Below, in pieces: positions 17,692 to 26,305 of a stretch of DNA of 64,000 nucleotides. Location: positions 122,804 to 186,803 of the forward strand of contig NZ_BBMB01000007.1 of NCBI RefSeq assembly GCF_000971235.1, given 5' to 3'. The notes under the pieces were generated by a model. The model was not told the origin of the DNA and searched no databases. It saw only the letters and a program-made list of their open reading frames with translations. The stretch comes from Demequina subtropica (GTDB lineage Bacteria; Actinomycetota; Actinomycetes; Actinomycetales; Demequinaceae). The first letter of the stretch is position 1. Every line of letters starts with the position of its first letter. The position numbers were made by a program, and so were the translations under genes.

Positions 17692-18837
17692 CTACTTGCC
17701 CACGATCGACCACGCGAGCGAGGACCGCGCGGACGTCACACGCCCCGCCGCATCGGCCGCGCGCGCGGAGATCATCCCGTCGGAGTGCGCCGCCACGAGC
17801 AGCGCGAGCTGCGCCCGCTGCAGGCGGTGCAGATCGCGGGCGGCCGGGCGGCCGTGCCGGTCGCGCATGTCCGCCCGCGCGTGGCGGCGGCGCGTCCGCG
17901 TCGAGAGGCCCTCGAAGTCCGCCGGGCTCACCAGATGGTCCGGGACGGTCACGCGCGCGGTGCGGGCGAACACCGCGCGTTCACGCAGGTGGCTCACGTG
18001 GAGCGTGGTGAGGAGCACCGCGACGATCGGGACGCCCTTGATGAGCGCGGACGTCACCTGGGTGCCCTGGACCACGGGCGAGTTGAGCAGCGCGTGGAGC
18101 GCCATCGCGGCACCGAGGGCGCCCAGCGCGACCGCCCATCGTTGGAGCGCCGGCGCGACCGAGACGAAGAAGAACGCGACACCCGCCCCCGCGATCGCGG
18201 AGAACGCCGCGTGGCTCCACAGTCCCGCGACGATGCCGCGGAGCACGAACATCTGCGTGACGGTCTCCATCGGCTCGCCCGCAAGCGCGGCGGTGCGCGC
18301 CGTGTAGAGGAAGCCCTCGACCACCTGGAAGCCCAGGCCGATCATGCCGCCGTAGAAGGCCCCGTCCGCGACCGTGCGGATGCGTGCTCCCGGCACCAGC
18401 GCGAGCGCGACCACGCCGAGCACCTTGAGCGGCTCCTCGACCAGCGGCGCGGAGATCGAGGACAGCCAGAGCGAGTCGTCCCCCACCCGCGCGCCCACGA
18501 TGGTGTGCATCGCCGGGCCGGCGATGTGCGCGAGCCCCACGGCCACGATCGCGCCCCACACGAGCGCGCCGGCGACGTTGACCAGGTGGCGCCGCTCGTA
18601 GAGCTCGAACACCCAGACCGAGCTCGCGAACACCAGTCCGTACGCGGCCCACAGGAACGCGGCGTACGCGCCCGACGCCGGGCTCGCGACCGCCGACTCG
18701 AGCACCAGCGGCGCGACCTGCGTGAGCGCCCCGAGCGTGAGCACCACCACGGTCCAGAACACCCACGAGCGGGCGTCCACGAACGTCGCGGTGCGCGGAC
18801 GCGGCTGGCGCGCGTAGGGCCTGATCTCCGCGGTCAT
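17692..18837 (-). CDS. PrsW-family intramembrane protease-like protein
   Basis: A 381-residue polytopic membrane protein with about eight helices and the PrsW motifs: APLVEEPLK (the paired glutamates), GFQVVEGFLY, SHAAFSAIAGAG and HALLN. PrsW cleaves anti-sigma factors in Bacillus; the target here is unknown. The last 70 residues form a cytoplasmic basic tail. ATG 18837 overlaps the stop of the upstream gene (ATGA), so the two form an operon. Confidence 0.85.
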   Translation of the reverse strand: MTAEIRPYARQPRPRTATFVDARSWVFWTVVVLTLGALTQVAPLVLESAVASPASGAYAAFLWAAYGLVFASSVWVFELYERRHLVNVAGALVWGAIVAVGLAHIAGPAMHTIVGARVGDDSLWLSSISAPLVEEPLKVLGVVALALVPGARIRTVADGAFYGGMIGLGFQVVEGFLYTARTAALAGEPMETVTQMFVLRGIVAGLWSHAAFSAIAGAGVAFFFVSVAPALQRWAVALGALGAAMALHALLNSPVVQGTQVTSALIKGVPIVAVLLTTLHVSHLRERAVFARTARVTVPDHLVSPADFEGLSTRTRRRHARADMRDRHGRPAARDLHRLQRAQLALLVAAHSDGMISARAADAAGRVTSARSSLAWSIVGK

Positions 18838-19439
18838 GGCTGCACCTGCGTCGGGAGCACGATCGATCGCACGATCGTCTGCGCGGAGTCCGAGGCGGCC
18901 TCCCACCCCGTCTGGGGCATGGACAGCAGCGCGACCACCATGTGCGTGCCGTCCGAGACCACCCAGGCCTGGCCCGCTCGCAACGGGTCTTGGAGCACGG
19001 ACGTCACCGCATCGTCCCCCGCGTCGGTGCTGAACGCGCGAGGCGAGCCGGTCACGGCGAGGTCGCCCTGGCCCTGCTCGAGCCACGTGTCGGTGACCAT
19101 GGTGATGGCCTGGGCGGGGTGGAGGTCGGATTCCACCGGCGCCGCGATGACGAGCGTCGCACCGCCCTGGGTGAGCGTGACGGTGTTCGGGGCGTCGGTG
19201 CCGACCGACCAGTCCTCGGTCACCCGGATCGATGCCCCCTGGCCGATGTCGACGATGCGCGGCGGAGCGGGTGCCGAGACCGACCCGGCGAGGGCCGGCA
19301 GCACGCCCACGTACAGGAGGACGATCGCCGCGATCACGGCGGCGCCTGCCGCAGATCCGCGGCCGAGAAGGCGCAGCGACAGGGGCTCGGAGGTGTCGTC
19401 GGTGGCCGCGCGAGCGGCGGGGGTCGCGCCGCTGCTCAT
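18834..19439 (-). CDS. Membrane-anchored protein, unknown function
   Basis: A 201-residue protein with a cytoplasmic N-terminus of about 30 residues, one membrane helix (AAVIAAIVLLYVGVLPALAG) and an extracytoplasmic beta-rich domain without cysteines. It is translationally coupled to the PrsW-like gene, so it may be a partner or substrate; this is inference. No family recognised. Confidence 0.75.
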   Translation of the reverse strand: MSSGATPAARAATDDTSEPLSLRLLGRGSAAGAAVIAAIVLLYVGVLPALAGSVSAPAPPRIVDIGQGASIRVTEDWSVGTDAPNTVTLTQGGATLVIAAPVESDLHPAQAITMVTDTWLEQGQGDLAVTGSPRAFSTDAGDDAVTSVLQDPLRAGQAWVVSDGTHMVVALLSMPQTGWEAASDSAQTIVRSIVLPTQVQP

Positions 19440-19483
19440 GGCTGCGACGCTAACACGCGAGGGTCCCGCTCCGGATCGCCGCG

Positions 19484-20701
19484 TCAGATCGCGTCGAGGG
19501 CGCGCGCGAGGTCCTCGCGGAGGTCCTCGGCGTCCTCGAGGCCGATGCTCAGCCGGACCGTCGCATCGGACATCCCCACGCGTGCGCGCCGCTCCGGACC
19601 GATCTTGCGGTGCGTGGTGGTCGCCGGGTGCGTCGCGATGGACTTCGCGTCTCCGAGGTTGTTCGAGATGGCGATCACCCGGAGCGCGTCGAGGAAGCGG
19701 AACGCGGCTGCCTTCGCCTCGGGACCATGCGGGTCGGTGCCCTCGGGCAGCGCGATGTCGATGGTGACGAGCGTCCCGCCGAGCGTCATCTGCGCCTTCG
19801 CCCGCTTGTGCTGGGGGTGCGAGGGGAGCAGCGGGTAGCGAGCGACCGCGACCTTCGGGTGCGCGTCGAGCCACGTCGCGAGCTCGAGGGCCGAGGAGGC
19901 CTGCGCCTTGACGCGCACCGCCAGGGTCTCGAGCGACTTGCCGAGCACCCACGCGGTGAACGGCGACATGGTCGCGCCCATCGTGCGGACCATCTGGCGG
20001 ACCTTGTCGACGTACTCCTTGCTTCCCAGCACCGCGCCGCCGAGCACGCGGCCCTGGCCGTCGATGTGCTTGGTCGCGGAGTACACGACCGCATCGGCGC
20101 CGAGCTCGAGCGGCTTCTGGCCCAGCGGGGTCGCGAAGACGTTGTCGACGATGAACAGCGCACCCGCCTGCTTGGCGCGCGCGGCGACGAACGGCAGGTC
20201 CACCACGTCCTGCATGGGGTTGGTGGGCGACTCGCAGAACACGGCGGTCGCGGGCGTGGCGAGCGCGCGCTCCCAGTCCTCGTTGACGTGGCCGTCGACG
20301 TAGTCGACCGTGATGCCCCAGTTCGCGAAGTACTCGTCGAAGGTCGCGATCGAGGTCCCGAACAGGGCGCGCGAGGCCACGAGCCGGTCGCCCTGGCGCA
20401 GCACGGACGCGAGCGACACGAACACCGCGGCCATGCCCGTCGCGGTCGCGAAGCAGTCCTCGGCGCCCTCGATCGCGGCGAGGCGCTCCTCGAACATCGT
20501 GACCGTCGGGTTGGCGTAGCGCGAGTACTGGTAGCGCTCGATCTCGCCGGCGAACGCGGCCTCGGCCTCGCGCGCGGTCGGGTAGACGTAGCCCTGCGTC
20601 ATGTAGATCGGCTCGGACATCTCCTCGAACTGCGAGCGGTGCAGGCCGGCGTGGACGGCGAGGGTGTCGGGGCGGAGCTGCGGGGCGTCTTCCGAGGTCA
20701 T
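19484..20701 (-). CDS. metZ: O-succinylhomoserine sulfhydrylase (Cys/Met PLP enzyme)
   Basis: A 405-residue enzyme of the Cys/Met metabolism PLP family. The PLP lysine is in YSATKHIDGQG (near residue 207), preceded by FCESPTNPMQ. The sequence reads like MetZ, which makes homocysteine from O-succinylhomoserine and sulfide, rather than cystathionine gamma-synthase, but family members are hard to tell apart. A TAGCCT box (20708-20713, minus) lies 6 nt before the ATG, so the transcript is probably leaderless. Confidence 0.85.
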   Translation of the reverse strand: MTSEDAPQLRPDTLAVHAGLHRSQFEEMSEPIYMTQGYVYPTAREAEAAFAGEIERYQYSRYANPTVTMFEERLAAIEGAEDCFATATGMAAVFVSLASVLRQGDRLVASRALFGTSIATFDEYFANWGITVDYVDGHVNEDWERALATPATAVFCESPTNPMQDVVDLPFVAARAKQAGALFIVDNVFATPLGQKPLELGADAVVYSATKHIDGQGRVLGGAVLGSKEYVDKVRQMVRTMGATMSPFTAWVLGKSLETLAVRVKAQASSALELATWLDAHPKVAVARYPLLPSHPQHKRAKAQMTLGGTLVTIDIALPEGTDPHGPEAKAAAFRFLDALRVIAISNNLGDAKSIATHPATTTHRKIGPERRARVGMSDATVRLSIGLEDAEDLREDLARALDAI

Positions 20702-20750
20702 GCGCTCAGGCTACCGGCGTGGTCCGGTCCACCAGGGGCCGCGGCGGCAC

Positions 20751-20939
20751 CTACTTCAGGCGGGTCGTCGCCATCACGCCGACCGTCACGAGGAACGGGG
20801 TTGCCGCCACCGCGACCACGACCAGCGGGTAGACCACCCACCGCGCGCGACCGCGCGGGGGTCGACGGATCAGCAGCGCCACCAGGGCGACCACGAACGC
20901 GATCGCCAGCGCGATCCACACGTAGGTCCCGATCTCCAT
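20751..20939 (-). CDS. Small two-helix membrane protein
   Basis: A 62-residue protein with two membrane helices joined by a basic loop (RRPPRGRAR). GAGGAGCTGAG precedes the ATG, and the end of a 24-codon frame overlaps this site. No family recognised. It follows a probable leaderless promoter at 21039-21044 and is upstream of metZ on the same strand. Confidence 0.6.
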   Translation of the reverse strand: MEIGTYVWIALAIAFVVALVALLIRRPPRGRARWVVYPLVVVAVAATPFLVTVGVMATTRLK

Positions 20940-20943
20940 GACC

Positions 20944-21018
20944 TCAGCTCCTCTGCAGGGTGACGGTGGGCTCCGGATCGCAGCAGGCGACGCTGCCGAC
21001 CCTCTCGCCCGGGCTCAT
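20944..21018 (-). CDS. Possible 24-aa leader peptide with a Cys-Cys pair
   Basis: The frame MSPGERVGSVACCDPEPTV.. (24 codons) starts at 21018 and ends in the ribosome binding site of the 62-aa membrane protein. It is preceded by a 5-codon frame (MEPRR) starting at 21032, exactly 6 nt after a TAGTCT -10 box (21039-21044, minus), whose stop overlaps this start (ATGA). The arrangement looks like coupled upstream frames. The adjacent cysteines and nearby metZ recall cysteine-sensing leader peptides, but this is only suggestive. Confidence 0.35.
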   Translation of the reverse strand: MSPGERVGSVACCDPEPTVTLQRS

Positions 21019-21089
21019 CGTCGCGGCTCCATAGGCGCAGACTACGGCGCGCGGGTCCTCTGCGGAAGTACGGATGACCAGGGGTGATG

Positions 21090-21156
21090 CCCCCACTTCG
21101 GGGGTCTTCCGGACGATGCGGCCGCGGGCCGAGCGTGCCCCGCCGCCGCATCGTCC
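21090..21156 (-). terminator. Two hairpins after the alpha-xylosidase gene
   Basis: The first inverted repeat downstream of the stop at 21161 is GGACGATGCGGC (21111-21122) paired with its exact complement (21145-21156), a 12-bp stem with a 22-nt loop built from two copies of the window-wide motif. A second, smaller hairpin with CCCC and GGGG arms around cactt follows at about 21090-21106. Together they probably end transcription of the xylosidase gene. Confidence 0.6.
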
Positions 21157-21160
21157 AGGC

Positions 21161-23431
21161 TCAGGCCTCCCGCACCGCGTAGGCGCGGCCCGAGGCGCCG
21201 ATCGCCTCGAGGGCGCCGTCCCGGACGGTCACGGTCACCGTGTCGCTCGAGCCGTCGGCCGCGTGCAGCGTCACGTCGCGCACGTCGTCCCCGCCCGGGT
21301 ACACGACCAGCTCGACGTCCGCGAGGTAGTCGTAGTCGGGGCGGTCGTCGCGCGTGCCGCGTGCGAGCACCGCGCCGGCGCGCACGTACAGCGGCATCGA
21401 CTGGAAGCCGTGAGTCTCGCGGGCCCAGCGGCCGCCGGTCACCCGCTCGGCCGTGAGAAGCGAGGTCCACTCGCCTGCGGGCAGGTAGAGGTCGACCGTC
21501 CCGGACTCCGACATCACCGGCGCGACCAGCAGGTCCGGGCCGAGCATGTACTGGCGGTCCAGGTGCTGCGTCGCGGGGTCGCCGGGGTACGCGAGGAACA
21601 TCGGCCGCATCATCGGCATGCCGGTCCGCGTCGTCTCGACCGAGGCGGCGTAGAGGTACGGCATGAGCGAGAGCTTGAGCTTGGTGAACACGCGCGCGAC
21701 GTCCACGGCCTCCTCGTCGAAGGCCCACGGCACACGGTACGAGTTCGATCCGTGCAGGCGCGAGTGCGAGGACATGAGCCCGAACGCGAGCCAGCGCTTG
21801 AACACGCCCGCGTCGGGCGTGCCCTCGAAGCCGCCGATGTCGTGGCTCCAGTAGCCGAAGCCCGAGCTCATGAGCGACAGCCCGCCGCGCAGCGTCTCCG
21901 CCATCGACACGTACGACGACGAGTTGTCGCCGCCCCAGTGCACCGGCATCGTCTGCCCGCCGGCGGTCGCGGAGCGCGCGAACAGCACGGCGTTGCCCTC
22001 GCCCTTCTCCTCGACCAGCGCCTCCCACACGGCCTCGTTGTAGAGCTGCGTGTAGAGGTGGTGCATCGCCTCGGGCGACGTGCCGTCGTGCCACACCACA
22101 TCGGTGGGGATGCGCTCGCCGAAGTCGGTCTTGATCGCGTCGACGCCCTGACGCGCGAGCGAGCGGATGAGGTCCTGGAACCACGCGCGCGCCTCGGGGT
22201 TGGTGAAGTCCACCAGCGCCATGCCGGGCTGCCACAGGTCCCACTGCCAGATCGAGCCGTCGGGGCGCTTGACCAGGTAGCCCTTCTCCGCGCCCTCGCG
22301 GAACATGCGTCCGCGCTGGCCGATGTACGGGTTGATCCACGCGGACACGTGGAGGTCCTTGTCCTCGTGCATGCGCTTGAGCATGAGGTCCGGGTCGGGG
22401 AACACGCGCTCGTCCCACACGCCGTCGGTCCAGTTGTACTCGCGCATCCAGAAGCAGTCGTAGTGGAACACCGACAGCGGGATGTCGCGCTCGCGCATGC
22501 CGTCCACGAAGGAGTTGACCGTCTGCTCGTCGTAGTCCGTGGTGAAGGACGTCGACAGCCACAGCCCGAACGACCACGCCGGCACGCGCGGCGGCCGGCC
22601 CAGCAGCGCGGTGTACCGCTCGATCACGTCGGCGGGCGTGGGGCCCGCGAAGACCAGGTACTCGAGCGACTCGCCGCCGGTCGAGAACTGGACCCTCTCG
22701 ACGGCCTCGGAGCCCACCTCGAAGCTCACGTGCTCCGGCTGGTTGACCAGCACGCCGTAGCCCTTCGAGGACAGGTAGAACGGGATGGACTTGTAGGCCT
22801 GCTCGGAGCTGGTGCCGCCGTCCGCGTTCCAGATGTCGACGGTCTGGCCGTTCTTGACGAACGGGCCGAACCGCTCGCCGAGGCCGTAGATGGTCTCGCC
22901 GACGCCCAGGTCGAGCTGCTCGTGGACGTAGGAACGATGCGGGGCCAGCCCGGTCGCGGAGTAGGGGGTGACGCCCACGGGCTCGGCGGCCACGGGAGCG
23001 CCCGGCGCGAGCTCCATGTACCCGAGCGAGCGGTGGCCGGAGCCCGTGATGCGCTCGCCGTCGACCTCGAAGTCGAGGCTCCACGGCGCGCCGCGGCGCA
23101 CGCGCGCCGTGAGGCGGCCGGAGGTCAAGGTGCCCTCCGCATCGTCCGTCGCGGCGACGCCGGCGCCCTCGGTCGCGCCCGGCATCCCGAAGCCAGGGGA
23201 ACGATGCGCGCCCTGGTGGTGGTCGATGCGCACCCGGATCACGCCGTCGAGCGGGGAAGACAGGGTCAGGGTGAGCACGGCGCCGCCGAGCGTGTCGCCG
23301 CGCGTGTGGATGACCTTGGTGGGTGCGTGGACGGTGAGGGTGTCGCCCTCGGCCCAGAGGTCGTACGCCTCGGCGGCGTAGTGGGCGTCGACGCCGGGGC
23401 GCCGCAGCCAGAATCCGTCGGTGAACTTCAT
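21161..23431 (-). CDS. yicI: Alpha-xylosidase, glycoside hydrolase family 31
   Basis: A 756-residue GH31 enzyme that removes alpha-xylosyl residues, for example from xyloglucan oligosaccharides. The nucleophile Asp is in IKTDFGERIPTDVVWHDG (about residue 436). The N-terminal beta-sandwich, barrel and distal domains (MLGPDLLVAPV) match YicI in order and length. No signal peptide is seen, so it acts in the cytosol on imported oligosaccharides. A LacI-type regulator gene lies 66 nt upstream on the same strand. Confidence 0.92.
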   Translation of the reverse strand: MKFTDGFWLRRPGVDAHYAAEAYDLWAEGDTLTVHAPTKVIHTRGDTLGGAVLTLTLSSPLDGVIRVRIDHHQGAHRSPGFGMPGATEGAGVAATDDAEGTLTSGRLTARVRRGAPWSLDFEVDGERITGSGHRSLGYMELAPGAPVAAEPVGVTPYSATGLAPHRSYVHEQLDLGVGETIYGLGERFGPFVKNGQTVDIWNADGGTSSEQAYKSIPFYLSSKGYGVLVNQPEHVSFEVGSEAVERVQFSTGGESLEYLVFAGPTPADVIERYTALLGRPPRVPAWSFGLWLSTSFTTDYDEQTVNSFVDGMRERDIPLSVFHYDCFWMREYNWTDGVWDERVFPDPDLMLKRMHEDKDLHVSAWINPYIGQRGRMFREGAEKGYLVKRPDGSIWQWDLWQPGMALVDFTNPEARAWFQDLIRSLARQGVDAIKTDFGERIPTDVVWHDGTSPEAMHHLYTQLYNEAVWEALVEEKGEGNAVLFARSATAGGQTMPVHWGGDNSSSYVSMAETLRGGLSLMSSGFGYWSHDIGGFEGTPDAGVFKRWLAFGLMSSHSRLHGSNSYRVPWAFDEEAVDVARVFTKLKLSLMPYLYAASVETTRTGMPMMRPMFLAYPGDPATQHLDRQYMLGPDLLVAPVMSESGTVDLYLPAGEWTSLLTAERVTGGRWARETHGFQSMPLYVRAGAVLARGTRDDRPDYDYLADVELVVYPGGDDVRDVTLHAADGSSDTVTVTVRDGALEAIGASGRAYAVREA

Positions 23432-23497
23432 GGCGGGTCTGGGGTCCTCTCGTGACGGCGGGTCGCCGTCGTCAGGTCGCGCGCGACGTTGCGCGGA

Positions 23498-24526
23498 TCA
23501 CGGATGGGGGGTGAGGGGCGCGCGGCTCCGAGCGAGGACGGAGCCCGCCTCGCGGTAGTCGGGGACGAGCAGCACGGTCTGCGGCTGGTGCTCGCCGGTC
23601 TCGATCGCCGTCACGAGCAGCTGGACCGCGGCCTCGCACGAGGCGTGGGCGTCCAGCGGGATGACGTCGAGAGGCACGGCGAACCTGCCGGTGGAGAACG
23701 TCACGCCGGCCGCGATCGTGGAGATGTCCTCGGGGATGGACAGGCCGTGCGTGGCGAGCGCGGGGCTGAGCGAGGCGGCGACGTCCGTGGTGGTGTTGAG
23801 CACGATGCCGTCGAGCTCGGGCAGCTTCTTGAGCAGCCGGTCGACGCTGCCCTGCGCGGTGTGGCCGTGCGGGTGCGTGACGGCGTAGGCGACGCCGCGG
23901 GCCTCGGCCTGCGCGATGAAGCCCCGCAGGAAGCGCCGCGGGAAGTTCGAGCCGCGCAGCACGGTGTCCTCGCGATGCGAGATGAGGCCCAACGCGCGGT
24001 GGCCCGCGTCGACCAGCCGGTCGACCGCGATGCGCGCCGCGGCCTCGAAGTCGAGGTCGATGCAGACCAGGCCGTCGGTGTCGGCGGGGAGGCCGATGAA
24101 GACCGTGGGGCAGGACAGGGTGCGTGACAGCTCGACGCGCGGATCGTCCTCGTCGACGTCGAGCACCACGATGCCGTCGGCCAGCGAGGTCGCGGCGGAG
24201 CGGCTCATGCCCTCGACGGCGTCGTCGTGGACCAGCAGGAGCGTGTCGTAGCCCGCCGCGCGCGCGGCCTTGGTGGTCTCCATCGCGAACGTCATGTGCG
24301 CCGTGTCGTCCGTGTCGGCGTGGACGGGCTCGCTGACCGCGATGATCTGGGAGCGCTGAGCGGCGAGCATGCGCGCGCTCGCGTTGGGGGCGTAGCCGAG
24401 CTCGGCGGCCACGGCGAGCACGTGATCCCGCGTCGCGGGCTTGATCGAGCGCTTCCCGCTGAGGGCGTAGGAGACCGTGCTGATGGACACGCCGGCGGCC
24501 TCCGCCACCTCCGCAATGGTCGCCAT
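23498..24526 (-). CDS. LacI-family transcriptional regulator
   Basis: A 342-residue repressor: N-terminal helix-turn-helix TIAEVAEAAGVSISTVSYALSG, hinge region to about residue 60, then a periplasmic-binding-protein-like sugar domain. ATG 24526 was chosen because the HTH starts there. A palindromic operator lies just upstream (24552-24569), indicating autoregulation, and a related site precedes the acetyl xylan esterase gene. Flanking xylosidase and esterase genes suggest it senses a xylo-oligosaccharide. Confidence 0.93.
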   Translation of the reverse strand: MATIAEVAEAAGVSISTVSYALSGKRSIKPATRDHVLAVAAELGYAPNASARMLAAQRSQIIAVSEPVHADTDDTAHMTFAMETTKAARAAGYDTLLLVHDDAVEGMSRSAATSLADGIVVLDVDEDDPRVELSRTLSCPTVFIGLPADTDGLVCIDLDFEAAARIAVDRLVDAGHRALGLISHREDTVLRGSNFPRRFLRGFIAQAEARGVAYAVTHPHGHTAQGSVDRLLKKLPELDGIVLNTTTDVAASLSPALATHGLSIPEDISTIAAGVTFSTGRFAVPLDVIPLDAHASCEAAVQLLVTAIETGEHQPQTVLLVPDYREAGSVLARSRAPLTPHP

Positions 24527-24551
24527 GGGTGCTCCGTCTCGTCCTGGGCGT

Positions 24552-24610
24552 TTTCGAAGCGTTTCGAAACACCCTGCCGTCACTTTATGTTGTGCGCGAC
24601 AACAAGGCAA
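24552..24610 (-). promoter_or_regulatory. Promoter and LacI-type operator
   Basis: On the minus strand, TTGCCT (24605-24610) and TAAAGT (24582-24587) are spaced by 17 nt. The expected start of transcription is near 24575. The operator TTTCGAA-GCGT-TTCGAAA (24552-24569) lies just downstream, a roadblock position. The 17-nt promoter spacer is itself a dyad, TGTTGT-N5-ACAACA, so a second protein may bind between the boxes. Confidence 0.7.
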
Positions 24611-24658
24611 ATCTATTGCCGCGCACGCGTGCGCGCCGTCTGCGCGACGCGCACATGC

Positions 24659-25639
24659 TCATGCCGCGGGTTGCCGCGTCAACGCCTTCTCGAGCAGCGC
24701 GAGGTGGTGCTCGACCTGGTGCATCTGGCCGCCCTCGTGCCCGTTGAAGGCGTACTCCACGATGCTCTTGGGTCCCGCGTAGGCGTTGTAGGCGGAGTAC
24801 ACCGTCGAGGGCGGGCAGATGTCGTCCATGATCGCGACCGACCACACGGACGGCGCGGTGGCGCGCGGCGCGAGGTTCGCACCGTCGAAGTAGGCGAGCG
24901 TCTGGTGCACGGCCTCGACCCCTCCCCGGTGGACCGCGAGGTAGCGGCGGATCTCGGCGTAGGGGTCGGAGTCTGTCATGCGGATCGCGCGCGGGAAGTT
25001 GCACAGGAAGGGCACGTCGATCAGTGCCGCCCCGACGCCGTCGGCGAGCGACGCCGCCGCGATCGCGATGCCGCCTCCCTGAGACGAGCCCTTGACGGCG
25101 ACCCGCCCCGCGTCCACGCCGGGGAGCTCGCGGGCCACGTCGACCGCGAGGGTCGCATCGGTGAAGACCCGGCGGTAGTAGTAGGTCTCGGGCGACTCGA
25201 TGCCGCGCGTCATGAAGCCTGGGACGGACGGGCCGGTCGCGTGCGGGTCGGCGGTGTCGCCGCCGTTGCCCCACGCGGAGGCCTGGCCGCGCGTGTCCAT
25301 GATGAGATGCGCATAGCCGGCCGCGGGGAGCAGCGAGTACTCGTAGGGCAGGCCGCGTCCGCCGCCGTAGCCGATGTACTCGACCACCACGGGAAGGTCG
25401 GTCGCGCCCTTCGGGGTCGCGAGCCAGGCGCGGATCGGGTCGCCGCCGAAGCCCGAGAAGGTGACGTCGCGGACGGTGAGGCCGGGAAGATCGACCACCG
25501 GTGCGGAGATCTCGGTGGGGCGGCGCGCGGCGCGCGACTCGGCGAGCGTGGCCTCCCAGAACGCGTCGAGGTCCTCAGGGGTGTCGAGGCTCGCGGTGAA
25601 CGTGCGCAGCTGGTCGACTGGGAGGTCGAGCTCGGCCAT
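24659..25639 (-). CDS. Acetyl xylan esterase (AXE1/cephalosporin-C deacetylase type)
   Basis: A 326-residue alpha/beta hydrolase of the carbohydrate esterase 7-like family. The nucleophile is in VKGSSQGGG (Ser about 185), with DTRGQASAWG, the late Asp in DDICPPSTVYSAYN, and His in GHEGG. It removes acetyl groups from xylo-oligosaccharides. No signal peptide, so probably cytosolic. It lies upstream of the LacI-type gene on the same strand, with its own operator. Confidence 0.9.
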   Translation of the reverse strand: MAELDLPVDQLRTFTASLDTPEDLDAFWEATLAESRAARRPTEISAPVVDLPGLTVRDVTFSGFGGDPIRAWLATPKGATDLPVVVEYIGYGGGRGLPYEYSLLPAAGYAHLIMDTRGQASAWGNGGDTADPHATGPSVPGFMTRGIESPETYYYRRVFTDATLAVDVARELPGVDAGRVAVKGSSQGGGIAIAAASLADGVGAALIDVPFLCNFPRAIRMTDSDPYAEIRRYLAVHRGGVEAVHQTLAYFDGANLAPRATAPSVWSVAIMDDICPPSTVYSAYNAYAGPKSIVEYAFNGHEGGQMHQVEHHLALLEKALTRQPAA

Positions 25640-25690
25640 GGGAGGTGCTCCTGTGCTGTCGTGGCTGCGGGGCCGTCGTTGGCGCCGCGC

Positions 25691-25738
25691 GGTTCATTGA
25701 ACCACGGCGGCACGCGCGCGTCGAATCGCTTCGACGCG
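25691..25738 (-). promoter_or_regulatory. Two palindromes upstream of the acetyl xylan esterase gene
   Basis: Site 1 (25717-25738): CGCGTCGAA-TCGC-TTCGACGCG, perfect arms, sharing the TCGAA-N4-TTCGA core and spacing of the operator before the LacI-type gene. Site 2 (25691-25703): GGTTCATTGAACC, a perfect dyad around one central base, of unknown binding protein. No clear -10/-35 pair was identified. Both lie in the 149-nt gap upstream of the esterase gene. Confidence 0.65.
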
Positions 25739-25788
25739 GGGCTGCCGCGCATGGCCCGACGGCGCGTCGGGCGGGTCGACGCGCCGCG

Positions 25789-26202
25789 TCAGCCCTGCTG
25801 CCAGGGGAGCCCGGCGCCCTTCCAGCCCTGCCAGCCCCGGTGGCCGTTCTCATCGGTCGCGCCCTCGAATCCCTCGAGCACGTTGTAGGCCGGGCCCAGG
25901 CCCGCCGCGGTGGCCGCCTCGGCCGCGCCGATGGAGCGCGCGCCCGAGCGGCACAGGAAGACGATGGGCTGGCCCGGCTCGGCGCCCGTGGCCTTGAGCT
26001 GGTCGAGGAAGCCCTCGTTGCGCTGCATCGTCGGGTACGTCACCCACTCGATCAGCGCGGGCTTCTTTCCCAGGCTCGAGGCGTCCGGGACGCCGGTGAA
26101 GCGCCACTCGGCCTCGGTGCGGACGTCGACCAGGATCGCGCGCGGCTCGTCCTCGAGCAGCTTCCAGGCCTCGTGCGGCGTCAGATCTCCTGCGTACGTC
26201 AT
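25789..26202 (-). CDS. Rhodanese-domain protein
   Basis: A 137-residue single-domain rhodanese. The active-site loop CRSGARS (Cys about 84) is intact, preceded by ILVDVRTEAEW. Such proteins transfer sulfur from persulfides; the acceptor is unknown. A TAGACT -10 (26231-26236, minus) gives a 22-nt leader with GGGAGGACC before ATG 26202. It diverges from the ArsR-type gene. Confidence 0.9.
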   Translation of the reverse strand: MTYAGDLTPHEAWKLLEDEPRAILVDVRTEAEWRFTGVPDASSLGKKPALIEWVTYPTMQRNEGFLDQLKATGAEPGQPIVFLCRSGARSIGAAEAATAAGLGPAYNVLEGFEGATDENGHRGWQGWKGAGLPWQQG

Positions 26203-26258
26203 GTGGTCCTCCCGGGTGGCGATGCGCGTCAGTCTAGGGGCGTGGTCGCGCGCGATGT

Positions 26259-26299
26259 GCAAGTAATCGCTTGCGTGCAAGTGCCTGCTTGCCTATTCT
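26259..26299 (+). promoter_or_regulatory. ArsR-gene promoter with double operator
   Basis: Two identical-layout dyads, GCAAG-N6-CTTGC, lie 18 nt apart at 26259-26274 and 26277-26292. The second fills most of the 17-nt spacer between -35 TTGCGT (26271-26276) and -10 TATTCT (26294-26299), and the first overlaps the -35 box. The GTG start at 26306 lies 6 nt after the -10 box (leaderless). Binding would block RNA polymerase, so this is a likely autoregulatory site. Confidence 0.85.
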
Positions 26300-26305
26300 G
26301 ACCGG

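Noticed and set aside
14579..17713. A 1044-codon open frame on the minus strand, opposite copA
   Set aside because: It mirrors the high third-position G+C of copA and has Arg/His-rich, low-complexity content with no motif. The plus-strand gene is certain.
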